DNA of 64,000 nucleotides, taken from assembly GCF_021018805.1 (NCBI RefSeq), contig NW_026960607.1, positions 374,501 to 438,500 on the forward strand. Direction: 5' to 3'. The notes beneath the pieces are model-generated. The model ran no database searches. It was not told the DNA's origin and saw only the letters and a list, made by a program, of their open reading frames with translations. Below, one piece after another: positions 34,601 through 47,000 of the stretch. Every line of letters starts with the position of its first letter. The first letter of the stretch is position 1. The position numbers and the translations under genes were made by a program. The DNA comes from Prinia subflava. Its lineage: Eukaryota > Chordata > Aves > Passeriformes > Cisticolidae.

Positions 34601-35357
34601 GATAGACTTAGATTGGCAACACAAGAGAGAGTTTTTCCTAGCTCGATGGGCCCATGATGCCTCAGGTCATCAGGGCAGAGATGCCACCTATAAGTGGGCA
34701 CGTGACCGAGGGGTGGATCTAACCATGGACAGCAGTTCTCAGGTTATCTATGACTGCGAGACGTGTGCTGCAATCAAGCAGGCCTAGCAAGTGAAGCCCC
34801 TATGGTATGGTGGGCGGTGGTCCAAATACAGGTATGGGGAAGCCTGGCAAATTGACTACATCACCCTTCCCCAAACCCGCCAAGGCAAGCGCTATGTACT
34901 GACCATGGTGGAAGCCACCACTCGATGGCTGGAAACCTACCCTGTGCCTCACGCTACTGCCCGGAACACCATCCTGGGCCAGGAAAAGCAAGTCCTGTAA
35001 AGACATGGCACCCCTGAGAGAATCGAGTCGGACAATGGGACCCATTTCAAGAACAGCCTTATAGCAGCCTGGGCTAGGGAACATGGCATCAAGTGGGTGT
35101 ACCATATTCCTCATCATGCACCAGCAGCCAGGAAAGTTGAACGGTGCAATGGCCTGCTTAAAACCACCTTGAAGGCACTGGGTGGGGGGACTTTGAAGAA
35201 CTGGAAGATTAATTTACCAAAGGCCACATGGTTAGTGAACACTCGAGGTTCCACCAACCGAGCAGGCCCTGCCCAATCTGAGCCCCTGAGAACAACAGAT
35301 GGAGATAAGGTTCCAGTAGTACACATGAGAGGTATGCTGGGAAAAACTTTGGATTAA
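34601..35357 (+). pseudogene. pol: integrase, broken by stops
   Basis: The N-terminal zinc site is intact: HDASGHQGR, then CETC 35 residues on. The catalytic triad is present and correctly spaced: D at 34854-34856 (QIDYITL), D at 35031-35033 (ESDNGTHF) and E at 35139-35141 (KVERCNG), with 35 residues between the second D and the E. TAG at 34785-34787 and TAA at 34998-35000 and 35355-35357 interrupt the frame. The integrase would join viral DNA to the target and make the 5-bp duplication. No env follows. Confidence 0.92.
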
Positions 35358-35624
35358 TTCTGCCTCCAGGAAAGACAATCCCATCTGTGGGGTTGTCTTC
35401 GCTCAGGGACCAGGATGCACCTGGTGGGTGATGCAAAAGGGTGGAGAGACCCGATGCATACCTCAAGGAGGCCTTTTTTTAGGATGAACTACCCACATCA
35501 CGAGTCTGTACCCATATCTGTATGTATATATGTATATAATTTAGGTAGTGCATGTGTGTATATATTTTTAAAGGTTTAAATTCAATGTAATAGGTTGGTA
35601 TGGAAAAAAATTCGGGGTGGATAA
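35358..35624 (+). other. end of pol and 3' untranslated tail with polypurine tract
   Basis: The first 130 bp still looks like integrase C-terminal coding sequence in a different phase (GVVFAQGPGCTWWVM). AT-rich sequence follows, then a purine-rich run just before the LTR (ggaaaaaaattcggggtggataa, about 35602-35624), broken by ttc. Confidence 0.55.
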
Positions 35625-36444
35625 TGTTGGGGGTTAGATTTGCCTCTTTTTCACTTACAGAATTTTTTCCCATAAGTTTCTAAGAAACCCTAATGACCCT
35701 ACTTAGCCAGAACAAAGAGAGTAGTTGAAGGACATGGCAGCACAAGGCTACACCAATTGTTTTTAAGTCTCTGGGAGTGTCCCTCAGAGGGGAGAGATAA
35801 CTCGAGCTTTGGGAAAGGTAAAAAGACAGAGCTGGGGGAGGGGGGGGGGCTCTTGCTCTCAGCATCGGGGAAGGCAGTCAAGCTGCCCCTCGCTGCAGGA
35901 AGAGTTCACGGCCATCACTCTGCCTCTGCCTCGTCCTGGGAAATCTACCATCATCGGCTTGTGTACCCGGGAATCCTGAGCTCATTTTCTCCAGCCCTCC
36001 CCCCACTGCCGCTGCTTCTTCGGAGCTTTGAGGTTCCCCTGCTACTCTGTAGCCCTGCACTGCCCAGCCCTGCCGGGACACCCCCTGCCATTCCAGCTAC
36101 CAGCACAGAGCTCCTCATCTCATCCACCAGCCCGGGACTTCCCCCCGTTCCAGCTCAGCCTCTCGGAGTCCTGCAGGGGCACCGAGATCAAACTGCCCCG
36201 GGCTTTTTTGTGAAAGAAAGCCCTCAAGGTTCTTGGTTCTGTTTATTACTAATGCTGTAGTTGTTTGTTTGTTGTTTTGTCATATATACTAGTAAAGAAC
36301 TGTTATTCCTATCCCCATACCTCTGCCTGAAAGCCCCTTTAATTTTCTAAATTAGAATAATTTGGAGGGAGGGGATTCGAATTCTCCATCTCTAGGGAGG
36401 TCCTGCCCCCCTTCTAGCAGATACCTGTCTTTCAAACCAAGACA
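35625..36444 (+). repeat. 3' LTR of the ERVL-type provirus
   Basis: 820 bp, with the same start and end as the 5' LTR. By eye it differs from the 5' LTR by about 12 substitutions, concentrated at the part equivalent to 28580-28680, plus a small indel in the gtt/gttt microsatellite near 36263. Confidence 0.96.
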
Positions 36445-36449
36445 GATGT
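36445..36449. other. target-site duplication gatgt, right copy
   Basis: Exact match to 28158-28162. Confidence 0.95.
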
Positions 36450-36511
36450 AGAGCAGTAGCTGCAATTTGGAGGCTGATATGACAGAAATAAAGCAAAACA
36501 AACTTTAGAAG

Positions 36512-37012
36512 CATAGAATCATAGGATGGTTTGGGTTGGAAGGGACCTCAACCATCATCTCATTCCAACTCCCCTGCTGTCGGCAGGGACACCTTCCCTT
36601 AGACCAGGTTTTTCAAAGCCCCATTTAACCTGGCTTTCAACACTTACAAGGATGGGGCATCCACAGCTTCTCTGGGCAACTGATTCCAGCACCCCACCAT
36701 CCTCACAGCAAAGAATTTAGCCCTTTCTTTTCCAGGCTGGACAATCCCAATTCTCTCAGCCTTTCCTCACAGGAGAGGTGTTCCATCCCTCTATAACTTG
36801 GTGACCCTGCTCTGCACTCACTCCAACAGCTCCATGTCCTTCCTGTGCTGAGGCCGCAGAGCTGGATGCAGCACTGCCAGTGGGGTCTCACCAGAGCAGA
36901 GCAGAGGGGCAGAGTCCCCTCCCTGACCCTGCTGGCCATGTTGCTTTTGGTGCAGCCCAGGACAGGATTTGTTTTCTGGGCTGTGAGTGCACATGGCCAG
37001 GTCATGTCCATT
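36512..37012 (-). mobile_element. CR1 LINE 3' end, truncated and internally deleted
   Basis: The minus strand ends in cctatgattctatg, the octamer tail that marks CR1 3' ends in birds. The sequence before it (tgcccagagaagctgtggatgcccc and the paragraph around it) is the usual CR1 3' untranslated region. Farther upstream the minus strand encodes MEHLSCEERLRELGLSSLEK, which fits the end of the CR1 ORF2 protein. At about 36715-36725 the ORF2 end is joined directly to the UTR, so a block of about 150 bp that I expect between them is missing. The 5' truncation at about 37012 is typical of LINE insertion. It lies 63 bp from the ERVL target duplication. Confidence 0.9.
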
Positions 37013-40000
37013 TAGGGAGGCTTGTTTTTCTTTTGTATGAAACCACCATTCCTTGGCTGACAATCCTTTGGACAGTGCACTTGTGCAGCCTTTATACTGG
37101 TACTCTGGTTTCTTAGGAACTTGTTTAGTGAAAGGACAGGGTATAACTTTTATCCTTATATTCTGGTTACAAATAAACTCTGGAGGAGCATAAAGACACA
37201 GGAAACCAGTGAAAGGATTCTCTTCTAGTAGGAAGGAAAAGGTGATGTTTTACTGCTATCTCTGCAATTGTTGTTTTGATAATAGGAATCATTATAGATA
37301 TTGATTTTGCTGACATGCTGGGGAATAAACTAGAACCCTGTACATCTGTAAGCAAAAGGCTGCTGCACATTGGACAATCTCTCTCTTTTTGTAAAAAAAG
37401 CCTCTCTGACTCTCTGCAGCTTGACTAGAGGTTAACCTGCATCATGCTCTCATCACAGATCACACATCCACTTCAGATTTGGAATAATGCCTTCAGTTAA
37501 AGTTGTTATAACCCCTTGGTTACTTATAAAAAACACACTTTAAAAATAATTCTACACAGTTTCTTGCATCCATATTAGCTCAATAGGAATAATCAAAAGC
37601 TAAAAACTTGAAGTCAGGAAGTTCATCTGCTTCTAAACATTTGTACAAAGTATATCCTCTGAAAAAGATGCTTCCTGTTCCTACATAGTCCCCTCTCTAG
37701 GCAGCACTGAATTTTGAAAATGGATGAGAAGGTAGATCACCAATGCAATTTTTTCCCCCTCAAAGATGTTTCTCTGTCTCTGCTGAGCTATAACTCTTCT
37801 ACAGACAAAATCTGTAGTAAGACTGGCCCATAACGACAGAAATTCTCCCTTCTCCTCAGGTGCCTTTCTCCTCCCCATCCCTCTGCTAGAACAAGCCAGG
37901 TACCCCGAGGCAGAAGGGCTTGAGGCTCTGCCAAGTCAAGATCAAAGCAGCTTTAGTCACTCTTGAGGAAGCGATCTGCAACAGCAGAAACACCTTCTAA
38001 ATTTAAGTCCTTGCAAAAGGGCTTGATCGCCTCTCAGTTCCTGAATATTTGTGATGGAAATAAACATGCAAGCCCTGCTATGAAGAGGTATCCAAAATTA
38101 TCAGTTGCTGACCCTTGTAGGTTATACTTCCTTCTTATACGGAATTAAACCTGATTCCTACTTTTGCCCTTTTACCACCTATTTCCTCCTTCCTCTCTCA
38201 ATTAAACTGCCAGCTCCTAATCTCACCATTTGGCCTTTCACCTTCTTGAAAGCTCACAATTCTTGATCTTCTTAATCTAGGATCATTACCATCAATCACT
38301 CCTTTAGGCAAGTGAAATCTTTTTTTCACAGAGGGATGCCAGAAGCCTACAGATCTTTTGGGCTGACAATACTGCTTTAGTTCTGGTGCCAGTTGGGGTT
38401 TTTGACTAAACTGTGCCTAGTGGTGTCTTTTGCTGATTAGATGCTCCAGAGTGATCAGCAGAAATTTTCTTGGACTGTGGTTTGTTCCTTCCAGGTTCTC
38501 ATTTAGTGGGGGGATCAAGGATTAACTTAATTAAATCAACTAATACTTTGACAGTGTTAGGGATCCCACTGAGGTTAATGAGGACCGAGTTTTCCTTTCC
38601 TATGTCTCAGCATCTTTAAGATAGTACCACTCACCAGACTTGCCTCACTGCAGCTCCCCTCACATTCCGTACACTGTCCATGATATTTATCTCAACGTCT
38701 TATTCATCCGCTTCTCTAAAATGGATCATTCTGAGTTTTTCTACATCTACTGAGTACAAGCTTTTCTGCTGGCTCACTTTGCAAGGCTCCTTTTCATTCA
38801 TCTATTCCCTGAAGCACCTATCAAAGTGGCTGCACAAAATACAAACTTCTCTTTGTGTATATTTAACCTGCTGGACAGTGCTGTGGTAAACGCACCTTTA
38901 GGTAACCAAAAATTATTATTGTTTTAACCCACATCCTCTTTCTTCCTCTGTGGTCTGCATTGTTTTCAAAAGGCCCACTGAAGCACCTACTGCACTGCTA
39001 GGTCCAGTGAAAAAAAAAATACTAAGATAACAGAAACCTTAGAAACAAGGAGAATCTTAAGGCAAACCAGACTGCAATGTTTGAATGCAATTTTTTCAGA
39101 AGCTCTTCCTAGATTTTTTTCCCTCTGGCACCATGATGTCCAAATGCTAGTAACACTAGTTTCAGAAGTCCTGCCCCAGGAGTAGTACCACTGGTATTAA
39201 TGATACACTGAAAGAACAGAAAAACACTGCACAGAGCAAATGTATTTTCTGAATGCTGCTCAAGCTTTGGAAATGTAATTCATTTCTCTGAATTTCTCTA
39301 GCTAAACTTTCTCATTATTTATTTTTACATATGTTTCTTACCTTTTAGACATTTTTTCATATGTTTGGATTTTCTTAAATTCACTGCCGAGTTATAACAA
39401 GGAAATATGAGAACAGAAATATTTCAGGAGACCTAAGAACAGATTTATGTATTACATGTCGTTAAAAAAAAAAAAAACTGTCAGCAACTAGCCACACAAA
39501 TTCACCACTTTTTTTAAAATTAAAAATCTTAAATAGAAAGCACTACACACTGAAGATTTAATAACTCTATTACTTATTCATCTGAAATTTTCCAGTTGAA
39601 AGATAATATCTTAGCAAACATTTAGCAAAGTCTCTTGGTACACTAGACATAATAGGTATTTCTCATTGGGTTTTTATGTTATCTTTTGGTTTAAATTTCC
39701 TAATTTTTTAAAGGCTTTTCAAAACTTTCATACAGGGCAAGATCCTGAAAATGTTATGTAAAAGCACTCTTGGACCCTTGTGCTCTTTTTAAGAGAATAT
39801 GGAACATGTTTGGGAGGGGGTTAAACAAAGGAATAAATGAACATTATAATACTAGTACCAGCTATAAAAGCATTACTTCTTTTCAGCTTGTGTTGTCTTC
39901 AAAGGCTTTGAAATTATTTCCCTAACAACTTTGATGGATTAAAAAAGAGAAACAAAACCATTATCATATTCCTTTTTTTAGCATATGTGCTGTGTTCTCC

Positions 40001-40761
40001 TGAAATGCACTGGGTTATCAGCAATACAGATGCTCTTTAAATAGCAAATGGATGCACCCCGGTGTAGTACTGCCTTTCTAAAATGCTCCATCTCCAATCC
40101 AATCCAATCCAGGTAGGCTAAAAGGGTCTCTCCCTCACTCAGTCCCTTGCAAAACTTAGCAGTAAAAATGCAAATGAATTGTGAGTATGACTTTTTTTTT
40201 AAACAAAGGTAATATCCACTCCTGCAGAACTGCCACCTATCTAATCAATTTGCTCTTTATACATGTTTCTTCTATGTGACATAAGATTTCACTGAGGTCA
40301 CTGGAGACATTGATGCCTGGTAAATTGCCAGTAATCAAAGGTTGTTAAGTGCTTGTCAGCTTCGTTTCAAGCTTAGTCTATCTTTATCATGAGGCAGACT
40401 TAGTTCAGCAGCTAGAGACCATTTATTCAAACGGATCACACTCAGGAATAATGCTTTATATCATTAAAATATCCATACTGTCACAGAAACATTTGTTCTA
40501 AAGCAATCTCATTTTTCTGAAATAAGATTGTGGCCAATGAAAAGTGAAGTCTTGTGTCTCTGCAACAAGGCTGCTCTTCCACACATGAAAGGCTTTGTTT
40601 CCCAGCTCCTCTCCTTTGAGCCCTGTCCTGCTAGGTCTCTGTATAGTTTAGATTCTGGAATATATGCAGGAAAAGATATGTTATTTTAGAGTTTTAGTTG
40701 CACTCGGAGTTTATTTCAGTTTTTCCAGTTGCTCTCTCCAGCTGTAGTAGCTTGCTGGCCA

Positions 40762-40798
<37 letters not shown>

Positions 40799-43545
40799 AG
40801 CTAACCCTAAATGGAAAATATTTAAGGTAGATGCTGATGAACTCTTAAAGATACAAATATCTTCTTTTCAGACATCTTGATTAAAGCCATAAAAGATTCA
40901 ATCGAAAAAAACCTGAAGCAAGTCATTAGTTGGGGAAATCAGTATAGCTCCACTGAATTGATAAGCCCACATTAGTTAATTCCACCTGTGCACTACATTT
41001 AAAATATGTTCATACTACCTAGTATTGAAAAGAAAATTGTGTGAAGAAATTTCATAGTCTTTTGAAGAAATGTGTTAGAGTTAAATGCTCCTGGAGAAAT
41101 ATGAGAGGAAGACACATCTCTCCAACCTAGCAATTTGTTCAGAAGTTTACTGCCTGGAAAAAAATACGGTTGCAGGAAGAACTAAAGAAATGCTGAATGG
41201 TAAATTAGTAATGAAATACTCTTATCAGTGGAAACCTTTGGAGAACACCCAAGACAGACTTGAAGTGAAAGGTAGTGATCAACATTTATTACTAATAAAA
41301 CTTCTGTTGAAGGAGTCCTGTGCAAGGACTGTTCTCTTTCCCCACAACATCTGACTGGTAGTCATATGGATTGCTTTCTGACAAGGACTGCTAGACCTTA
41401 CAATTTGTGATCAGCTACAAGTGCGTGCAAAGCTTCCTTTGGCAGTGTAAGGGGCTGTGCAATATGACTCAACAAGGGCTGTGAAAGGCATAGAATTTCT
41501 CTGCCCCCAGAGCAGACTGGTTCCCATGAGGCATCTCAAGATCAGACCACTGAGATGCAGTCAAACACTGAACAATATAACCCTACCAATCTGTTCTGGT
41601 TCAGCAATCCTCCTTTGCCTCTCTATTTTGAGCATACAGTGTTGCTTCCAGGACTGACAGTTTGGGGCCAGTTACAATCAGCAGCTCGAGGGCTGCATTT
41701 ATATTTGAGGCAGCCATTTTCTTCTTTTCCCAAACCCTCTTTCCTCATGATCAGGCTGCAAATAAATGATGCTGTGAGCATCCTATCTGGGAAAGCTGAC
41801 AGTCTGCAGAGGCTAGGCTAGTTTTGCATACTGACAGCTAAACAAACCTGAAGTATCCTCATACCAGAACCTACCTTCTGTTCCTGAGCACACTGTATCT
41901 TCAAATTAAGTTTAAACAATACCTAAACAAGCTCACTTATTTTAAAATCATAAAATGATAACTCTGTGGACACATCCCTTTAAATTATTTGAAACATCTC
42001 TTCAATAACTTGCAGCAATTGCTCAATATATTGGAAATTTCACAATTTCCCAAGTGCATGCATCCTGAATACTACAACACCTCATTCCCCTCCCAAAACT
42101 TTCATATGACCTGCAATTACAAGATGCTGCCATAAAATAGCACACTGGTACTAGAACCATCCTCTGGATGCAATCAATGCTCTGTGCACAAACACAGCTT
42201 AAGGAGAAATAAAACACAGTCACTCCTCTCCCTTAAAACAGGGTAGATTGCATATCAGTATTTTGGTTAGTCAGCCACCTCACCAGCAATCAAAATAAGC
42301 AACTTAATCACAAATGTTATTTTTGGAACCTGTGTTACAGCACAGAGGATGTGATCTATCTGTATTTATGATGATTTTATCTGTAAATTCATCTTTCAAG
42401 CAAAACCCACATATTTACTTGATATAAATTTATACTCACTCTTACCTTGAACAATCTCAAAGTTATCAGTCACATTCCACACATCAGTATGAACTGAGAA
42501 GAACCATAGACACCCTCCCTAAAATGTTTTAGAGGCCTCTCTCTCCAACAGCTTGATAGGTGTGAGGGACCCATCATGTTCATCAGTGTGAGGGAAGTCT
42601 GTGTTACCCTGAATGGTGCCTGTGCCTAAAGTGCCAAAATATTGTAATGTGTGACTTGCTTGCACTTCTTGTTTCCTCCCTCATGACATCTACAATACCA
42701 TTCACTTGCTCACTCTGGAAAGTTCACGATTTCCATCACAGATTTCAAAAACTCCAAAACCACCCAGCTGATTTCCTGTCAATTTTTCTCTCCACTCCTC
42801 TGTGTCAGGAGCACTGCAAGATCTTTTAAGCTGCACTGCAGGGAGTCAACATGCTTTTAGGTGATGGCAGCATACCAGTATTAATTTGACTAACCTAGTT
42901 TAGCATGCAGTATGCAATTATTTTCCACTCTCCTCCTGATTTTTTTCCCCAGCCTATTTTCAATTTAATTTATATGTTGGTAAAGATTCTACCTTTAAAA
43001 AAGACAGATAGTCCACAAGCCTTTCATTATGCTGGAGCTGCTGCTGTTATATTTGTCACTAAAAAAAAAATCTCACCTTGTATGACAAAGGGATTTGAAT
43101 CACATTTGCTAAATATAACATATATAGAAATTCGATTGCTTTGCTTTATTTTTCCTGAAGGGGGAAAATGTGAGGGCAAAACCATACAGTTTATTTCATG
43201 CTTCACTACAGTGTAATTCTAGACCCTAAGATTTCTACCATTCCTATTTTGGTAATGAATGGAATGTAAAAGGGAGGTATTTAAAATTAATTGCAGCAGT
43301 TCTGAGGGTTAAACCTGCTTAACCCAACCTTTTATTAAAAGAATGTCAACAGAACATATGTCTTGTCTAGGGAGTGCTGGGACATCATTATTCTTCTACC
43401 AGCATGTTTAATTCTAAAACCTGGGATTTCTTCAGGTTCCTGCAGGTGTCATGCACACCATAAACCCATCCCAAATCATAGCGTCTGTTCTGAGCTACTC
43501 ACTACAGCAGGATTTGACCTGAGAAACTATAGATTTTTTTTTTAC
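37013..43545. other. intergenic sequence downstream of GALNTL6
   Basis: Unique sequence with no recognised gene. A run of 33 A at 40763-40795 and a (ccaat)n short repeat at about 40094-40111 are the only low-complexity marks. The poly(A) has no recognisable transcript body in front of it. Confidence 0.5.
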
Positions 43546-43847
43546 TTTATTAATTTGGAGTACTTTTAAACAGTTTTTAAACAAAGTTTTTCCCTTGGCC
43601 AGCAAGGGAATTTTCAGCCTGAAGTTCTCAGCAGCACCCGGTGAGGCTCTTGGCCAAGTTTTCCAGATACTGTATATCCACAAGGACAGCCTGCTGGCTC
43701 TTGCTGTGGCATTTTCTTAATCCTCAGAACACATTTCCTGGATCTAGGAAATTTAATTCCTGACTCCTTTGACCCAGATGCTGGCAAAATTGTAGTCTGC
43801 AGTCTATACGTAAATATGTGTTCATTTTTTCTTTTTTTTTTTTCCTT
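43546..43847 (-). other. GALNTL6: candidate 3' UTR of GALNTL6
   Basis: After the stop codon the minus strand meets its first aataaa at 43546-43551. Further aataaa motifs lie at 43331-43336 and about 43144-43149, so the true cleavage site is not fixed by the sequence. The UTR limits are therefore a minimum. Confidence 0.35.
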
Positions 43848-44012
43848 CTAGGAACTGGCCTTGCTGTTAATTTTTTCTAAAACAGTTATATTAATATGTT
43901 CAAAAATCCACTGTTGAGTTTCAGATAAAGGATCACATCTGTTCATGAAAATCTTCTCAGCTGGGTTGCAATCTATGCAGCTGCTGCTTACCGGATGGAA
44001 CAAAGTTTTGTC
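43848..44012 (-). CDS. GALNTL6: GALNTL6-like, last coding exon (54 residues and stop)
   Basis: The acceptor is ...cctgtag before GAC AAA ACT; the stop is TAG at 43848-43850. The 54 residues start [15 protein letters not shown], run through [19 protein letters not shown] (lectin gamma repeat, with the QxW motif TQQW) and end [17 protein letters not shown]. The exon is phase 0 at its start and joins in frame to the exon at 50559-50708. The product family transfers GalNAc to Ser/Thr in the Golgi, and this C-terminal beta-trefoil lectin domain guides it on glycopeptides. GALNTL6 fits best. GALNT10 is the nearest alternative but has, as I recall it, clearly different residues here. An LTR lies only 198 bp upstream in the intron. 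Confidence 0.85.
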   Translation of the reverse strand, partial: DKTLFHPVSSSCIDCNPAEKIFMNRCDPLSETQQWIFEHINITVLEKINSKASS

Positions 44013-47000
44013 CTACAGGAATGAAAAAAAATAGAATTAAGTAGCAAATGCCGAATCACTGGAAGTTTTCTAATTTTACAGAACATGGATTAAAACAGCC
44101 CTATCTGAAATGATTTTGTGGTCTCTGTGCACTAAATCTGTGTCATAATAACAGCTATTATTAGAAAGCTGTAGAGAATGGAGTATTTTCTTCCCTTGGG
44201 CTATTATCCTTGTGAAAAATGTGAAATGTTAATTCATGTTCTTATAGTTAATGACATATTAAAAACTATAAGTTACTGTAGAAGTATATGTGATACATGA
44301 AGACGTGAGTCCCAGCATGTCCTGTAACATTATGTTAAGACAAAAAGCAGGTACCACCCCGAGTCCTTTTGTTCAGAAATAGAGAAAGGATGAATGGAGA
44401 GCGCTGGGAGGAAACTCGATAGAGATAAGAAATTAGCAGGGCCATCAACACAGCCAGACACCTCCCTCCTCGAGCATCAGCGATGGTAGCAAGAACCATC
44501 GACAATATCTCGACCATTCATCAGCCATGAAGACCTATAGAAACTGGACATTAACATCTGAACTGAGAGAGAGAACTCTTTTCAGCCTAGCCGGAGACAC
44601 CCATAGACTTGAATAGCTAGCATGAACACAAAGGAAAATATGGGGAAATATTGCCAAGGGCAGAATAAAGTGTATATAAACCAAGCCCTGAAAGGGCAAA
44701 TTTGTGAACCTAGGGGGAGACAGCAGACGGCCAAGTTCTGTATCTCGAGGTTCACCCTTGGCATTTTCCCGGGAAAAAAAAGTCAAGTATCTCTGCTGTT
44801 GGTGGGTTTACCGAAATTCTGTAATTCGATCTTTTGATACCGAAATTCTGTAATTCGATCTTTTGTTAATAAACCAAATTATTATTTTAATTGGAATATT
44901 GTATTAGCATTTATAACATCCTTTATGAAAGTGGGGATTCAGGAAAGAGGGAGACATCATTTGGTCCTTGACTAACAACTGCATAATATAATGAAAAAAA
45001 TATAATGTATTAAAATATCTTTGCATACCATGTATTTGCTTGGGGACCATTTAAATGTCTGAACCTGAAAAATGGATTTGTTTGGGGTTTTTTTAGAGAA
45101 GTCTTGTTCTTAACAGTGTTGTGTTTCTTGACAGGGGGAGCTGTAAAATCTTCAACTTGGTGAAGATATTAAAAATGAGTTATTAACTGAAGTGAGGGAC
45201 AGATGGACATAGGATTGATGTTCTCATCCCATTCAATGCCTGTGTCCTCGCTAAGACCAGCAACTGAAATACACTCTCTCTTTCCTAATAACATGGAAAT
45301 CCTTACACTGATTTAGCTCCATATGGAGATTTTGGGAGGGTAACCATGGATTAAGTTGCTTTAAAAAGCATATTTACAATGATTAGTTTTATTAATTTTA
45401 CTTCACAAAACTGGAGTGAATATTAAGTAACCTGATGTGAATCTTTGTGAAAACAGAAACTACTCAGTTGAGCAGGTGGTGAGTTGGGTAGTTTCAATAT
45501 ACTTAGTTCATGTAGGCAAGTGTTTGGGGAAAGACAGATGTGGGAGTCATTAGATGGGTTGAAAGTTTCCAGGGACTATACTGCATCTGTTGAAATAAAT
45601 TTCAGATTACTCTTGGTAAACCACATTCAGGCTTTTCGCCTCCATGCCGATGATGCCCTGACAGTATTTTAATACTAATCCAGGATGTGTCAGCTTGCCC
45701 AGTTTGTGAGAGGGAAAAAAATTTACTTGTCAAATTGCAATTGATTAAAAACTCACACAAGTACTCTGGGTGCTGATCAACAATCATAAAAACTTCTCTT
45801 TAAAAATACCCCACATTCAAAAGAAAAAGTACAAAAACAAACAGAAACAGTAGCTATTTAAAAGCACTTTGAAAAATTAAGTTTCTTTTTTCTTAATTTA
45901 GGAAAGATTAAATTCATTGATTTGTGGTTTTATGAAAAAAATGGCAAAGTACAATGTGTTTTTTTTAAATTAATATATGCAACAGAGAACCAAGTCAAAA
46001 GTACCTTGTGCTCTGGCTGAGGGGGATGGTTTTACATGTCTTTCACACTGCTTTACCTTCAGCACCAGCCTTTCCCTAAAACCAGTGGATGAACACACCC
46101 CCCCCACCAGACTGAAATTCAGAGGGATGCCATCAAAGCTGACAGGCACAAACCAAATGTAGAGGGCTTTCTCTTGTGTTGTACAAGGAGAGCAGGCAGG
46201 ATACTTCAGCTTGCAAGAAGGGGGAACTGTACTATGTACAAAGAGCTACTGTTTCCCTGCTAGGATGAGGTGGGCCTGCAAGAACTGCCAGGCAGCCTAT
46301 GGGGTGGTAGAGGCATCCCTCTGCACCTTGCCAGCTCCTCCTGTACTAGTAAGAGCTTGATAGAGTGGCATTGCCCAAAATCAGGACACAGTGACTGTAC
46401 CATGGCCATCCTGCCTGATGTGGGATCTTGAAGGAAGGGGGCATATGGTTTTCCTTGCAGTATAGCTGGCCATGAGGGCCAGCCAAGCTATTAGGAAGCC
46501 AAAGTTGGAACACTAGAAGCTTTAATAAGATATCTGGTACAAGAAGAAAGGAAACATCTTGAGCACAAAAAGCTTGCTATGAAAAACACTCTAGCCTTTC
46601 CAGAAACCTGGCGGTCTTTCTTATAGAAATATCACAGGCAGGCAATTTTTGAGTGAAGCATTATTGGTGCTTTTATTTAGAGAGTTTGGTTATTAGGAAA
46701 AAAGAGTGTCTTTTAAGAATAGGGACAGAGTTGCCACTGGAAAAACTTCTGGCTAACTTAGTTATATATAAAGGCCTAATAATTTATCATCTCAAGCTTA
46801 TACTGATTTAAGGTCAAAGCCTGGCAGTCTTATCTTCCACTGGATTTCAGTGGAAACAGGCTCAGGACTTCAAGGGGTAACAGTTGCATGTATCCCAGAG
46901 AAGAGTTTTACCAAAGAAATACATAAATTCCTCTTTACACCAATACTGAGAAACCACAAGCGCTCTTGTGGAGACAATTCTAACATCTGAAAACAGCAGA

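Larger units (their letters stand above)
28163..36444 (+). mobile_element. class III (ERVL-type) provirus with nested LTR
   Basis: Complete layout: 5' LTR, primer site, gag, pol (protease, RT, RNase H, integrase), short untranslated tail, 3' LTR, with a 5-bp target duplication. There is no env between the integrase and the LTR, as is normal for ERVL. The capsid and pol residues have the ERVL character described in the separate entries. A 1349-bp solo LTR of a different family is inserted in gag. Coding parts are disrupted by stops and frameshifts, so the copy is dead. The LTR pair differs by about a dozen substitutions plus small indels by my eye count (roughly 1.5%). Confidence 0.95.

Noticed and set aside
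40763..40795. 33-base A-run as the tail of a processed pseudogene
   Set aside because: No recognisable transcript body or target duplication precedes it; treated as a simple repeat.
1..43545. Exons of GALNT7, the expected neighbour downstream of GALNTL6
   Set aside because: None was recognised; the gene probably lies beyond the left edge.
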